A stretch of DNA of 64,000 nucleotides, taken from Gudongella sp034006985. GTDB taxonomy: Bacteria > Bacillota > Clostridia > Tissierellales > Tissierellaceae. The notes beneath the pieces were generated by a model. That model made no database searches. It saw only the letters and a program-made list of their open reading frames with translations, and was not told the origin of the DNA. Shown here piece by piece: positions 26,542-35,576 of this stretch. The translations under genes were made by a program, and so were the position numbers. Numbering within the stretch: position 1 is the first letter of the stretch; every line of letters starts with the position of its first letter. Where the stretch lies: positions 1 to 64,000 of the forward strand of contig JAVERT010000015.1 in assembly GCA_034006985.1 (NCBI GenBank). Direction: 5' to 3'.

Positions 26542-27060
26542 TCAATCTAACAGAACGCCAGATCTTGATACATCAGTTATTGTACATCGACTTCTATCAA
26601 AGCAACACGGCCTTTTATCTCCTTTTAGCAATTTTGAGCACGCTACATCAATTCTTTTTTTTCGAGTTTCTGGATTTGTAGTTGAACGAATCCAGCGAAT
26701 CCAGTCCCACCTCGCTTTTGTCGTTGTGGAATTCCATTGTTCTAAAACATCTGCTTTGATAATTGCATCCATAATATCCTCAGAAATATTCGGTTCAATC
26801 CATTTATCGATAGGTTCTATATTTAAAGATAAAGTATCATTTACTGATACACCAAGTTTTTCGCTTAGTGAATGACTTATTTCTAGCCAATGGCTTCCTT
26901 TACCATCTGGTTCTAAGGGAGCTTTGAAAGTTACATCATTAATTGTCCCTTGAACCATAACCATTCCTCGTGATGGAAGTTGGTCGCTCAAATTTGAAGG
27001 TATTGTTATTATTTGCCTTGTTTTAACTTTTGATAGTTTCGATTTGAAAGAAATAGTCAT
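26542..27060 (-). CDS. DUF1905 and YdeI-type protein
   Basis: A 172-residue protein. Residues 1-85 form a DUF1905 beta-barrel-like domain (IPSNLSDQLPSRGMVMVQG). The C-terminal half (from about 95) has the YdeI/OmpD-associated pattern ISEDIMDAIIKADVLEQWNS and the basic segment ARWDWIRWIRSTTNPETRKKRI. YdeI-type proteins have been linked to resistance to envelope stress, but no biochemical role is known. AGGAGAG precedes the ATG. Confidence 0.72.
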   Translation of the reverse strand: MTISFKSKLSKVKTRQIITIPSNLSDQLPSRGMVMVQGTINDVTFKAPLEPDGKGSHWLEISHSLSEKLGVSVNDTLSLNIEPIDKWIEPNISEDIMDAIIKADVLEQWNSTTTKARWDWIRWIRSTTNPETRKKRIDVACSKLLKGDKRPCCFDRSRCTITDVSRSGVLLD

Positions 27061-27185
27061 ATTTATCTCTCCTTTTCACAATAATCTTAAAGTGATAATA
27101 TATTATATACCCGTTATAGGATATATATAATAATTAACACTAATTATAGAAAACAATTACTAGTTTGTATGAGAGGAGTTAGCAG

Positions 27186-27776
27186 ATGTTGTTAAAGCAA
27201 GAATTCTTTAAAATAGATAAATGGTATGGAGGAAAGCAAGAGTGGCTTTCTGAAGCAGGTTATATAAGCAAGAAAAAAGCAGATAAGTCTTGTGGGGTAG
27301 CAGCTGCAGCTAATCTACTTCAATACTTAGTTAGAGAAAACTCTGAATTAGAGAAGCTCTCCTATGGACATAGTAAAGAGAGTTATATTGAATTGATGAT
27401 AAAGCTATATCAATTTTTAAAACCAAGATTTTATGGGATACCTACAATTAGGAAGATGAAGAAAGGAATCTTAAATTATGTCGCAAGTAAAGGGGGGCAT
27501 TTAAAAGCTTATAGCAAAATTTGGATTTTTTGCCACCGTGATAGGACTGAATTTATTAAAGAAGCGATATTAAATGGTTATCCTGTTTTACTATTAACAT
27601 GGAATTTCCCAGATCCACAGTTAAAGAACCACTGGGTAATAGTTACAGGCTGGGAAGAAATAGATAGCGAGGAATTTATGGTAGTTTCAAATTGGGGTTA
27701 TAAAAAAACTTATTCCTATACAAATTGGATTAACCAAAAATCTTTGTTTAAAGGTGCATTATATTTTACAAAATAG
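27186..27776 (+). CDS. Papain-like (C39-type) cysteine protease-like protein
   Basis: A 196-residue protein with the layout of papain-fold peptidases of the C39-like group: Cys36 in KSCGVAAAANLL at the head of a helix, His149 in KNHWVIVTGW, and SNWG near residue 172 in the position of the third catalytic residue region. It has no signal peptide or ABC domain. It may act as a cytoplasmic peptidase or as an inactive relative. Start at 27186 follows GAGGAG. It stands alone. Confidence 0.65.
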   Translation: MLLKQEFFKIDKWYGGKQEWLSEAGYISKKKADKSCGVAAAANLLQYLVRENSELEKLSYGHSKESYIELMIKLYQFLKPRFYGIPTIRKMKKGILNYVASKGGHLKAYSKIWIFCHRDRTEFIKEAILNGYPVLLLTWNFPDPQLKNHWVIVTGWEEIDSEEFMVVSNWGYKKTYSYTNWINQKSLFKGALYFTK

Positions 27777-27872
27777 TCAGAATAAACCATTCATAGTGCC
27801 TTTTTATATAGAATCTATTATTAATAAGATTTATAGATTTTTTCATTTTAAAAATAATTTTAGCAAGAATTA

Positions 27873-27901
27873 TTGACACAAAGGCAAAGATAATATAATA
27901 T
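27873..27901 (+). promoter_or_regulatory. Promoter of the BASS/ACR3-like gene
   Basis: TTGACA at 27873-27878 and TAATAT at 27896-27901 are spaced by 17 bases. The operator at 27913 begins about 12 bases downstream of the -10 box, over the expected transcription start. Confidence 0.65.
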
Positions 27902-27912
27902 ATCAATAGTTA

Positions 27913-27933
27913 GTTACCCTTAGGGGGTATAAC
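27913..27933. promoter_or_regulatory. CsoR/CstR-like operator candidate
   Basis: TTACCCTTAGGGGGTATAA lies between promoter and start codon: TACCC and GGGTA half-sites around a G/C-rich centre, the layout expected for CsoR/CstR (copper or persulfide) repressors. A closely related site occurs at 50074 before the MerT-like gene. No csoR gene is in the window. Confidence 0.5.
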
Positions 27934-27957
27934 CTATATTATATTGGAGGTCCAAGG

Positions 27958-28941
27958 ATGTTTAAAGTTTTAGCTCATATACAAAAAAAATTAGTGTTAT
28001 ATTTGCCGTTAACAATGCTATTTGCAATTATTTATGGAAGTTTTTTAGATGCATCATCTCTAAAATCATTTACACCAATAATAGTATTTTTTATGGTTTA
28101 TCCAATGATGATAGTTTTAAGATACAGTGAACTTCTTTCAAAAGGAAACAACAAGCTTATAATAGTTTCTCAGTTGATTAACTTCATTATTTTTCCAGTA
28201 ATGGGGTATTCTATTGGTAAAATATTTTTCCCGGATAATCAGTATATTATAATTGAGATTTTGCTTATTGCATTATTACCTACATCCGGGATGACGATTT
28301 CTTGGACAGGATTTGCTAAGGGTAATGTGGCTGCAGCAATAAAGATGATGGTTGTAGGTTTAATTCTGGGAGCGTTTTTAACACCATTTTATCTAGGTTT
28401 ATTTGTCGGCGAAAGTGCAAATATTCCGTTTAGTGGTATAATTTCTGAGATAGTAAAAGTTGTATTTATACCAATGGCATTGGGTTATATAACACAAAAA
28501 CTATTTATAAAAAAATACGGTGTTGAAACATATAACAACACTCTTAAGTTAAAAATACCATTAGTATCTACGCTAGCCTTACTTAGTATTGTTTTTATAT
28601 CAACAGCAATGAGGGCAAAGGTAATAATTTCGAATCCAATACTCTTAGTCAAGATAGTTTTTGTTTTATCAGTATCTTATGCTTTTAGCTTTATAATTGT
28701 AACTCTAATTGCGAAATTGTTATTTAATAGGGAAGATGGAATTGCACTTGTTTATGGGACTGTAATGAGAAATTTATCAATTGCTTTAGCTATAGCATTA
28801 TCAATATTTTCCGCAGCGGGTTCTGAGGTTGCTTTGATTGTAGCTGTAGGATTTGTTGTACAAATACAAGGAGCAGCTATATATTTAAAAAAAGTAGATA
28901 AGCTTCTTGGGGCTAGTGTTCAAGAAGTTGTACTAAATTAA
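27958..28941 (+). CDS. BASS/ACR3-like sodium-symporter or arsenite-efflux family protein
   Basis: A 327-residue membrane protein with 10 predicted segments of the bile acid:sodium symporter superfamily. LPTSGMTISWTGFAKGN near residue 108 and GTVMRNLSIALAIALS near 263 resemble ACR3-type carriers. The ACR3 catalytic cysteine expected in the first motif is not seen (TSGMTISW), so arsenite transport is doubtful. The CsoR-like operator and the neighbouring DsrE gene point to sulfur or thiophilic metal handling. Start follows GGAGG. Confidence 0.7.
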   Translation: MFKVLAHIQKKLVLYLPLTMLFAIIYGSFLDASSLKSFTPIIVFFMVYPMMIVLRYSELLSKGNNKLIIVSQLINFIIFPVMGYSIGKIFFPDNQYIIIEILLIALLPTSGMTISWTGFAKGNVAAAIKMMVVGLILGAFLTPFYLGLFVGESANIPFSGIISEIVKVVFIPMALGYITQKLFIKKYGVETYNNTLKLKIPLVSTLALLSIVFISTAMRAKVIISNPILLVKIVFVLSVSYAFSFIIVTLIAKLLFNREDGIALVYGTVMRNLSIALAIALSIFSAAGSEVALIVAVGFVVQIQGAAIYLKKVDKLLGASVQEVVLN

Positions 28942-28980
28942 AAAATGGTTCTCTTAGAAAATCTAAGAGGACCATTTTTT
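28940..28980. terminator. Bidirectional terminator
   Basis: A long hairpin pairs AAAAAATGGT plus CTCTTAGA with TCTAAGAG plus ACCATTTTTT around an AAA loop. It overlaps the transporter stop region and ends before the convergent DsrE gene. Confidence 0.88.
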
Positions 28981-28983
28981 AGT

Positions 28984-29322
28984 TTAGAAAGTTAGTATTT
29001 TCCCATCTGATTTTAGGTGCTCGGTTAATGGAACACCTGCATACTTAACATCAATTCCTAAATCAATTAGTTTGTCAGCTACTCCATACATATCTGCGCA
29101 AGCCTTGCAAGCATCTATTTTAACACCACTATCCATAGCTTTTTTTATCAAGCTTTGAATATCAGGATCTTCACTTGTCAACTTTGAAGAAGGACCCCAA
29201 ATTAAAATTGTGACCTCTTCAAACCAACCTCTAATTTTAGCATTAGTTGAATACATAAAAATCATTTTTTCAGCAACTTCTTTGTCAGCACTTGTCCAAA
29301 CAACCAAAAGGCTATTTTCCAT
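28984..29322 (-). CDS. DsrE family sulfur-carrier-like protein
   Basis: A 112-residue DsrE-fold protein (SLLVVWTSADKEVAEKMIF at the start, then a helix-rich alpha/beta core). Cys72 and Cys75 in KIDACKACADMYG lie near the position of the DsrE/TusD sulfur-accepting cysteine. It probably handles sulfane sulfur or acts as a peroxiredoxin-like small protein. GGAGG precedes the ATG. It converges with the transporter and is followed by an amidohydrolase transcribed the same way. Confidence 0.75.
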   Translation of the reverse strand: MENSLLVVWTSADKEVAEKMIFMYSTNAKIRGWFEEVTILIWGPSSKLTSEDPDIQSLIKKAMDSGVKIDACKACADMYGVADKLIDLGIDVKYAGVPLTEHLKSDGKILTF

Positions 29323-29352
29323 GGTATTTACCTCCTTATGTTATATCTTTGA

Positions 29353-30951
29353 TTATTGATGATAAACTATTTTACCATTAACCATTGTAGTTTCAACTTG
29401 TACATTTTTAATGTCCATACTTGGAATTGTAAAAATATCTCTATCAAGTACAATAAGGTCAGCAACAAATCCTGGTTGTAACTTACCCTTAGTATCTTCT
29501 TTAAATTCATTGTAGGCACTTAATCTAGTATAAGCATCAATAGCATCTTCAATAACCATGCATTCTTCAGACTGATAACTATTTACAGGTCTTCCAGCTA
29601 ATCCTTTTCGATTTACAGCACAATAAATATTTTCAAATGGATTACAATCTTCAACTGGAGCATCTGTACTTAAGCTAACTAGAGCACCCAATTTATATAG
29701 GGTATTTAAAGCGTAAGAAGTCTTAGCTCTTTCTTCTCCGATTCTATCTACAATTATTTTATAATCGTAATTTAAGAATATTGGTTGATACATTACCGGA
29801 ATTTGTAGTTTAGCTATTTTTTTCAATTGTTCTAGTGATGTAATCTGATTGTGAACAATCCCATGTCTCAAGGGATTTTTACTGTTTTTCATTCCATTTT
29901 CATATGCATTAATTACACTATCTACTGCTTTATCGCCAATAGCATGGGTTATAACTTGAGTATTATTCTCTACTGCCAAATCGCAAAGCGCTTGAAGTTT
30001 ATCATCTGAAAGGCCTTCAACGCCAAAATTCCCACTATCATCATTGTATTCTTCTTTTAGTAGAGCTGTTCTTGCACCTAGTGAGCCATCTTTAAATAAT
30101 TTTAAGCAACCCTTTGAATAAAATTTCTCATCATATCTACCATTTATATTTTCAGTTTGCAGATAAATTTTAAAATCTTCTATATCCTGGAAGTTATATT
30201 GCATTCTATATCTAAATTTTAATTTTTTTTCATCGGCTAGTTCTTGAAGAGCTTCAAATACTGTAGGATAATTTTTATCCATCGTATCACAAGACTGAAC
30301 AGAAGTAAGACCAACACTTATAGCATATTCCATCGCTTTCAAGAAATCTTTTTTAATATCTGATTTAGTTTTTTTAGGTATTACAGATCGTATTATTTGG
30401 ACAGCATTTTCCTTGAAAACTCCAGTAGGTATACCATCATCTGATAGCTCAATCTTTCCGCCATCAACTCTAGTGGTACTATCTATACCAGTCATTTCAA
30501 CAGCTTTTGTATTACCCGAACTTACATGAATACAAACTCTATCAAATACTATAGGAATTTCTGTAGATATCTTATCTAAATCATGTCTTGTTAAGAGTCT
30601 TTTTTCTCCGCTTGTGAAATAATCTTGGTTCCAGCCTCTGCCAATCATAGTTCTAGTATCAGGATGGTCTATCAAGAATTTTTTGCCGATAGCGATAATA
30701 TCTTCAATAGATTTAGCATTGATTAAATTACAAGCATTCATAGCTTCTCCAACCATAGTTAGATGAAGGTGACTATCATTTATTCCAGGAATAACGGTTT
30801 TTCCTTCTAAATCAGTAATAGTATCAGCTTGAAGTGCCAATATATTATCATTAGGTCCTATTGATTTTACTAATCCATCTTCGATTAGTATTGCTTCAAC
30901 AAAAATACCTTTTTCAACAAATATTTTCCCATTGTGTAATATTGTTCTCAA
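29353..30951 (-). CDS. Amidohydrolase family 3 protein (YtcJ-like)
   Basis: A 532-residue metal-dependent hydrolase. VIPGINDSHLHL near residue 53 gives the metal-binding His-x-His, QVITHAIGDKAVD near 333 and VSLSTDAPVEDCNPF near 427 supply further metal and catalytic residues, and the C-terminal GKLQPGFVADLIVLD is the classic composite-domain closure. YtcJ-type enzymes hydrolyse amide or ester bonds of small molecules, and the substrate is unknown. Start is TTG at 30951 behind AAAGGG. Confidence 0.82.
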   Translation of the reverse strand: MRTILHNGKIFVEKGIFVEAILIEDGLVKSIGPNDNILALQADTITDLEGKTVIPGINDSHLHLTMVGEAMNACNLINAKSIEDIIAIGKKFLIDHPDTRTMIGRGWNQDYFTSGEKRLLTRHDLDKISTEIPIVFDRVCIHVSSGNTKAVEMTGIDSTTRVDGGKIELSDDGIPTGVFKENAVQIIRSVIPKKTKSDIKKDFLKAMEYAISVGLTSVQSCDTMDKNYPTVFEALQELADEKKLKFRYRMQYNFQDIEDFKIYLQTENINGRYDEKFYSKGCLKLFKDGSLGARTALLKEEYNDDSGNFGVEGLSDDKLQALCDLAVENNTQVITHAIGDKAVDSVINAYENGMKNSKNPLRHGIVHNQITSLEQLKKIAKLQIPVMYQPIFLNYDYKIIVDRIGEERAKTSYALNTLYKLGALVSLSTDAPVEDCNPFENIYCAVNRKGLAGRPVNSYQSEECMVIEDAIDAYTRLSAYNEFKEDTKGKLQPGFVADLIVLDRDIFTIPSMDIKNVQVETTMVNGKIVYHQ

Positions 30952-30988
30952 AATACCAAACCCTTTCGTATACTTAGATTTATTAGTT

Positions 30989-32104
30989 TTAATCTATATT
31001 AATATATTTATACTTATTAGATAATGGTTCTATTGACTGAATTATGGAACTGCCAAGACAAACTTCATCCTGATATAAGACAGCAACCTGACCTGGAGTA
31101 ACTGCTTTTACGGGGTAATCATAGGTGATTTTAAGATTCCCATTTTCTTGTTTTTCTACAGTAACAGGAATATCGCTTTGTCTATACCTAAATTTCGCCG
31201 TGCAATGAAGAGGAAACGCAGGTTCCTTTTCCAAAACCCAAATAGGCTCTTCTCCAATCATTGAAACAGAAAAAAGTGCAGGATGTTTTTTCCCTTGAGC
31301 AACGTACAAAATATTATTCTTTAAACTTTTGCCAACCACAAACCAAGGTTCACCACTACCAACTCCGCCTATTCCCATGCCTTTTCTTTGGCCTAAAGTG
31401 TAGTGTATAAGACCAGTATGTGTTCCAATCTTTTTCCCATCATCAACATTTATCATATCGCCTTCTTTCGAAAGAAGATACTTATCTAAAAACTCGTCGA
31501 AATCTCGTTCTCCTATAAAACATATTCCAGTTGAGTCTTTTTTATCTTGTGTGTATAAATTATTTTTTTTCGCTATCTCTCGAACTTCACTTTTTTCCAA
31601 ATGACCAATTGGAAATATTGTTTTTGAAAGAGCAGCTTGACCAATCCTAGACAGAAAATAACTCTGATCCTTGTTATTATCCTTACCCCTGAGTAAGAAA
31701 AAATTCCCATCTTTTTCTTCAACTTGGGCATAATGGCCCATAGCAATATAATCTGCATCTAATTTAAGAGCATAATCAAGAAATGCATTGAATTTAATTT
31801 CTTGGTTGCACATCACATCTGGATTAGGAGTCCTGCCTTTTTTATATTCGCTTAAAAAATAGCTAAATACTCTTTCCCAGTATTCCTTTTCAAAATTAAC
31901 TGTATAGCAAGGGATATCTAATTCTGTTGCAACCCTTTTTGCATCATCTGCATCTTCGGCAGCAGTGCAAACTCCAAATTCATCTTTTTCATCCCAATTT
32001 TTCATGAAAAGGCCAATAACATCATAGCCTTCTTCTTTTAATAATACTGCCGCTACAGAAGAGTCAACGCCTCCGCTCATTCCTAATACAACCTTTTTTT
32101 TCAT
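30989..32104 (-). CDS. mnmA: tRNA-specific 2-thiouridylase
   Basis: A 371-residue enzyme that puts sulfur on U34 of tRNA-Lys, -Glu and -Gln. It has the PP-loop GMSGGVDSSVAA (residues 8-19), the catalytic Cys99 in PDVMCNQEIKF, the second catalytic cysteine in STGICFIGER, and FVVGKSL near the end of the domain. The ATG at 32104 gives the canonical MKKKVVLGMSGG start. A longer reading frame exists to 32215 but its extra residues come from reading the tRNA gene and are rejected. Confidence 0.95.
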   Translation of the reverse strand: MKKKVVLGMSGGVDSSVAAVLLKEEGYDVIGLFMKNWDEKDEFGVCTAAEDADDAKRVATELDIPCYTVNFEKEYWERVFSYFLSEYKKGRTPNPDVMCNQEIKFNAFLDYALKLDADYIAMGHYAQVEEKDGNFFLLRGKDNNKDQSYFLSRIGQAALSKTIFPIGHLEKSEVREIAKKNNLYTQDKKDSTGICFIGERDFDEFLDKYLLSKEGDMINVDDGKKIGTHTGLIHYTLGQRKGMGIGGVGSGEPWFVVGKSLKNNILYVAQGKKHPALFSVSMIGEEPIWVLEKEPAFPLHCTAKFRYRQSDIPVTVEKQENGNLKITYDYPVKAVTPGQVAVLYQDEVCLGSSIIQSIEPLSNKYKYINID

Positions 32105-32170
32105 AATTTTATCCTTTCTACTTTCCAAAATATAGATAAAAATCACCTCATATTTATGAAGTGACCCCGT

Positions 32171-32246
32171 TGGTGGAGATAAGGGGATTCGAACCCCTGG
32201 CCTTCTGAATGCCATTCAGACGCGATCCCAACTTCGCCATATCCCC
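32171..32246 (-). tRNA. tRNA-Ala (anticodon GGC)
   Basis: A 76-nucleotide minus-strand tRNA including an encoded CCA. Acceptor GGGGATA pairs with TATCTCC, with the G3-U70 wobble that identifies alanine tRNAs. The anticodon stem TCTGA/TCAGA encloses ATGGCAT, giving GGC, and the T arm is AGGGG-TTCGAAT-CCCCT. It lies upstream of mnmA on the same strand. Confidence 0.97.
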
Positions 32247-32417
32247 TAAAATCTAATATTATAATAGCATTCTAAAAATTTATTTGCAAGAATTATCAGA
32301 TGCAGGGGTATAAAGATGTTAATTACTACAAAAAAATGCTATCATTTAATAATTAGGGTTATAATGGATTATAGGGGTTATTTTTAGAACACCCCAAGAA
32401 CAGAAAGGTTGTGAGGT

Positions 32418-33494
32418 ATGGAAAAAATTGATATCAGAAAAATAAGAATTCTGGATATAGTATTAATAGTCTTAGCAATAATAACATTTATATTTATTAG
32501 GGTACCATTTTTTAATGTAATAAATCCTTTTATTTATGCACTTGTAGTGGCGTATCTTTTAGACCCTTTTGTAAAAATGCTAGAAAAGAAAAAAATAAAG
32601 AGAATTTGGGCTATATTAATAGTTTTTTTGATTATTTTTTCTGTATTTGCAGTTTTGTTTGCTACTTTTCTTCCTATGCTTATTGAAGAGGTAGAGTCAT
32701 TTATTGATAATATTCCAAGTATTTTCGAATCAGTAAAAGGAGCAATTGAAAATTTTCAATTAAATGGCTTTGAATTTCTACCACAAGAAATGAGAGATTT
32801 TTTAGATTTAGATGAACAAATATCAAATATTTCTGATAATACTGAGGCTTTTTTTAGCGGATTAGTTGGATTTTTGGTTCAATCAACTGGAACTATTTTT
32901 GATTTGTTAATGACACCTTTAATTGCATTTTATTATTTGAATGACAAAGATAAAATAAAAGATCTTATTATAAAAGCATTTCCACTTAGATATAGAGAAT
33001 TTGTGCAAAGAGTGGGAATAGATGTAGATAAGGTGCTCGGAGGGTTTGTTAAAGGACAGCTTACTGTAGCAGCATTTGTAGGTATATTAATGGGTATTGG
33101 TTCACTTATTATAGGTATCCCTTATGCATTAATTATTGGACTTGTTGCAGGAATCACAAATATAATACCATTTTTCGGACCATGGCTGGGTGGTATTTTA
33201 CCTATGATCCTTGCATTTATAGAAAAACCGATAATGGCACTTTGGGCTTTGGGTCTTATTGTAGTAGTTCAGCAAATAGAAGCGGCACTTATTACACCAA
33301 GAGTAATGTCTAAGTCCGTAGGCATTCATCCATTATTAATTATATTTTCAGTTCTTTTCTTTGGGAGTTTATTTGGAATAGTGGGAATGATACTAGGAGT
33401 TCCAATGATGGCAGTGCTATTGCTAGTTTTTGGATATATAAATGAATATAGAAATCATATGGATAAGGAAAAAATAGAGAAGGCTAATATGTAA
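32418..33494 (+). CDS. AI-2E family transporter
   Basis: A 358-residue membrane protein of the AI-2E/UPF0118 group. It has N-terminal membrane segments (RILDIVLIVLAIITFIFI, FIYALVVAYLLDPFV), a central amphipathic helical region, and a C-terminal block with GFVKGQLTVAAFVGILMGIG and ITNIIPFFGPWLGGILP, the family signature. Members are known or proposed as autoinducer exporters or Na+/Li+(H+) antiporters, and the real substrate is undetermined here. Its 3' end overlaps the convergent yitT gene by 11 bases. Confidence 0.82.
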   Translation: MEKIDIRKIRILDIVLIVLAIITFIFIRVPFFNVINPFIYALVVAYLLDPFVKMLEKKKIKRIWAILIVFLIIFSVFAVLFATFLPMLIEEVESFIDNIPSIFESVKGAIENFQLNGFEFLPQEMRDFLDLDEQISNISDNTEAFFSGLVGFLVQSTGTIFDLLMTPLIAFYYLNDKDKIKDLIIKAFPLRYREFVQRVGIDVDKVLGGFVKGQLTVAAFVGILMGIGSLIIGIPYALIIGLVAGITNIIPFFGPWLGGILPMILAFIEKPIMALWALGLIVVVQQIEAALITPRVMSKSVGIHPLLIIFSVLFFGSLFGIVGMILGVPMMAVLLLVFGYINEYRNHMDKEKIEKANM

Positions 33495-33503
33495 AGCCTT
33501 CTC
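33477..33503. terminator. Terminator hairpin inside overlapping 3' ends
   Basis: GAGAAGGCT (33477-33485) pairs with AGCCTTCTC (33495-33503). On the minus strand it is followed by TATTTTTT, so it ends yitT transcription inside the coding end of the AI-2E gene. The stop codons of both genes lie within the hairpin. Confidence 0.7.
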
Positions 33504-34323
33504 CTTCAACTTCGGTTGTATAAGATATAGATACAAAGGCTTTATCATCAGTGCTTTTTACAAAGTCTCGTATCTTAATATATTCGCTCCTAGAAGCAAT
33601 AGTGTTGATTACTCGTTTATCTTCATTTGAGTATCCACCGCTAGCATGATAGATTGTAGTGCCTCTTCCAATGTCATTTAGAATGTAATTATTGATTGGG
33701 TCGAATTCTACAGATATAATGATCATATTTATTTTAACATTAAATCCAGCAATCATTTTATCAATTATAAAAGAGTTAATTACAATTCCAAGTAGAGCAT
33801 ACATACCTAATCTCGCTCCAAAAACTAAACCTGCAAAAAGAGTTATAAAAAAATCAGAGATTAGGAGAGATTTTCCAATATCAATTCGTGTGTATTTATT
33901 AATTATTTTTGCAATAATATCTGTTCCACCAGTAGAAGCGTTATGATTAAAGACAATACCCATTCCAATACCAGAGATTACTATACCAAAGATTAGGTTT
34001 ATAAATAAATCGTCTGTAAATGGTTTGGCCATAGGGGATACTATTTCAAGGAGTGCAATCATTCCAGAAAGTGCAAGACTTGCATAAACCGTATAACCGC
34101 CGAATTCTTTACCTAAAATCAGAAATGCAGTTATAAAAAGGATAATATTTAAAAAACCAAGAATAATCCCCATAGGTATTGGGATTAAATAGCTTAATAT
34201 CATAGCTGCCCCAGTAGCGCCACCAACAGCTAGCTTTGAGGGCATCAGGAAATAATAAAGTCCAATTGTCATAATTATAAGCCCTAAATTGATCCACATG
34301 AATTTTTTGAAATCAAATTTCAT
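33484..34323 (-). CDS. YitT family membrane protein
   Basis: A 279-residue protein with five or six membrane segments (LGLIIMTIGLYYFLMPSKLA at the start, then MGIVFNHNASTGGTDIIAKI near 130) and a C-terminal cytoplasmic DUF2179 domain (DIGRGTTIYHASGGYSNEDK). The function is unknown. The start at 34323 follows AGGAGT; a longer reading frame would begin 17 codons earlier with no site. Confidence 0.85.
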   Translation of the reverse strand: MKFDFKKFMWINLGLIIMTIGLYYFLMPSKLAVGGATGAAMILSYLIPIPMGIILGFLNIILFITAFLILGKEFGGYTVYASLALSGMIALLEIVSPMAKPFTDDLFINLIFGIVISGIGMGIVFNHNASTGGTDIIAKIINKYTRIDIGKSLLISDFFITLFAGLVFGARLGMYALLGIVINSFIIDKMIAGFNVKINMIIISVEFDPINNYILNDIGRGTTIYHASGGYSNEDKRVINTIASRSEYIKIRDFVKSTDDKAFVSISYTTEVEGEGFTY

Positions 34324-34437
34324 ATAAGTACTCCTTTCAAAAACAATAGTTTCTATAAACTTGTATCTTATCACTTTGAAAAGGAGAATTCAAATATTTT
34401 GGCTATATAGATAATTCATAATAGAAAGGATGTTAAA

Positions 34438-35493
34438 ATGGTAAATTTGAATAAATCTACAAAATTGAAAAATATAGCTGTTAAAAACTCTTTAGTTATA
34501 CCCCCAATGGTAGCATTTGGCTTATCTAATGGCGATGGTTTTGCAACTAATGAAAACATAGAACACTACGATAATATATCAAAAGACGGAGCAGGGATTG
34601 TAATAGTTGAAGCAACTTGTATAAATCCCGATGGTAGACTTGCAGTAATGCAACTAGGTATTTGGGATGATAAATATATTAAAGGATTGAGCAAGATAAG
34701 TGAAGTTATACACAATAATGGTGCTCTAGCTATTCTTCAATTACATCATGCTGGTATAAAAGCAGGAAAAGGAGTAATAGATACTCCTCTTAGCTCATCT
34801 GAGTATAGCATAAATGATATGACTTCAAAAGAAATGAGTATAGAAGAAATAGTAGCAACTGTTAAGGAATTTGGAGAAGCTGCACTAAGGGCTGAGAGGG
34901 CTAATTTTGATGGAATTGAAATTCATGGAGCTCATGGTTATCTTTTAACTCAGTTTTTTTCTAGGAAAATTAATAAAAGAACTGATAAATACGGTGGTAG
35001 TTTTGAAAATAATCTTAAGATTGCTGATGAAATATATGGTGCAGTTAGAAAAAACACCAAAGAAGGCTTCATCATTGGGATTAGAATGGGATGTAATGAT
35101 GATAGTTTAGAGGAAAGTATTAAAAGAGCGAAAAGATTTGAGGAAATAGGTTATGATTACTTACATGTCTCAACTGGTTTTGACAATACGCCTCTTGAAA
35201 TTGATATACCTGAAGAGTTTCCCTGTAACTGGATTGTATATGGAGGTACTAAGATAAAGGAAAAAGTATCTATTCCAGTAATAGGTGTTAATATGATTAA
35301 AACAAGAGAACAAATAGACTATTTATTAGAAAACGACCTATTAGATTTTGTCGCGATAGGAAGGGCTCAACTTGCAGACCCTTATTTTATAAATCATATG
35401 TTAAATAATGAGGACATAATAACGTGTTTGGAGTGCAAACCTTGCAAATGCTTTTCTAATCGCAAAGATTGCCCTAGATATCCTAAAAAATAA
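34438..35493 (+). CDS. NADH:flavin oxidoreductase, old yellow enzyme family
   Basis: A 351-residue TIM-barrel flavoprotein. LVIPPMVAFGL near residue 20, ALAILQLHHAG near 100, the FMN-binding DGIEIHGAHGYLLTQFFSRK with NKRTDKYGGSFENN near 158-190, and CLECKPCKCFSNRKDC at the end are visible. It lacks the second FAD/NADH domain of the large 2,4-dienoyl-CoA reductase type, so it is a single-domain enzyme. The C-terminal cysteines may hold a cluster or be a remnant of one. Substrate is probably an activated alkene. AGGATG lies upstream of the ATG. Confidence 0.85.
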   Translation: MVNLNKSTKLKNIAVKNSLVIPPMVAFGLSNGDGFATNENIEHYDNISKDGAGIVIVEATCINPDGRLAVMQLGIWDDKYIKGLSKISEVIHNNGALAILQLHHAGIKAGKGVIDTPLSSSEYSINDMTSKEMSIEEIVATVKEFGEAALRAERANFDGIEIHGAHGYLLTQFFSRKINKRTDKYGGSFENNLKIADEIYGAVRKNTKEGFIIGIRMGCNDDSLEESIKRAKRFEEIGYDYLHVSTGFDNTPLEIDIPEEFPCNWIVYGGTKIKEKVSIPVIGVNMIKTREQIDYLLENDLLDFVAIGRAQLADPYFINHMLNNEDIITCLECKPCKCFSNRKDCPRYPKK

Positions 35494-35576
35494 AAATTAA
35501 ACAGTTTGTGTTAATCTTTATTTGAAGGGTATAAAAATAAAAGTAAGGCATATATAAAAATTAAGGGGGCTGTCTG

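Noticed and set aside
27958..28941. Calling the BASS-type gene an arsenite pump (acr3)
   Set aside because: The cysteine expected in the first ACR3 motif is absent and no arsR or arsC is nearby.
32105..32215. Upstream extension of mnmA
   Set aside because: The added residues are translated tRNA sequence and the ATG at 32104 gives the canonical start.
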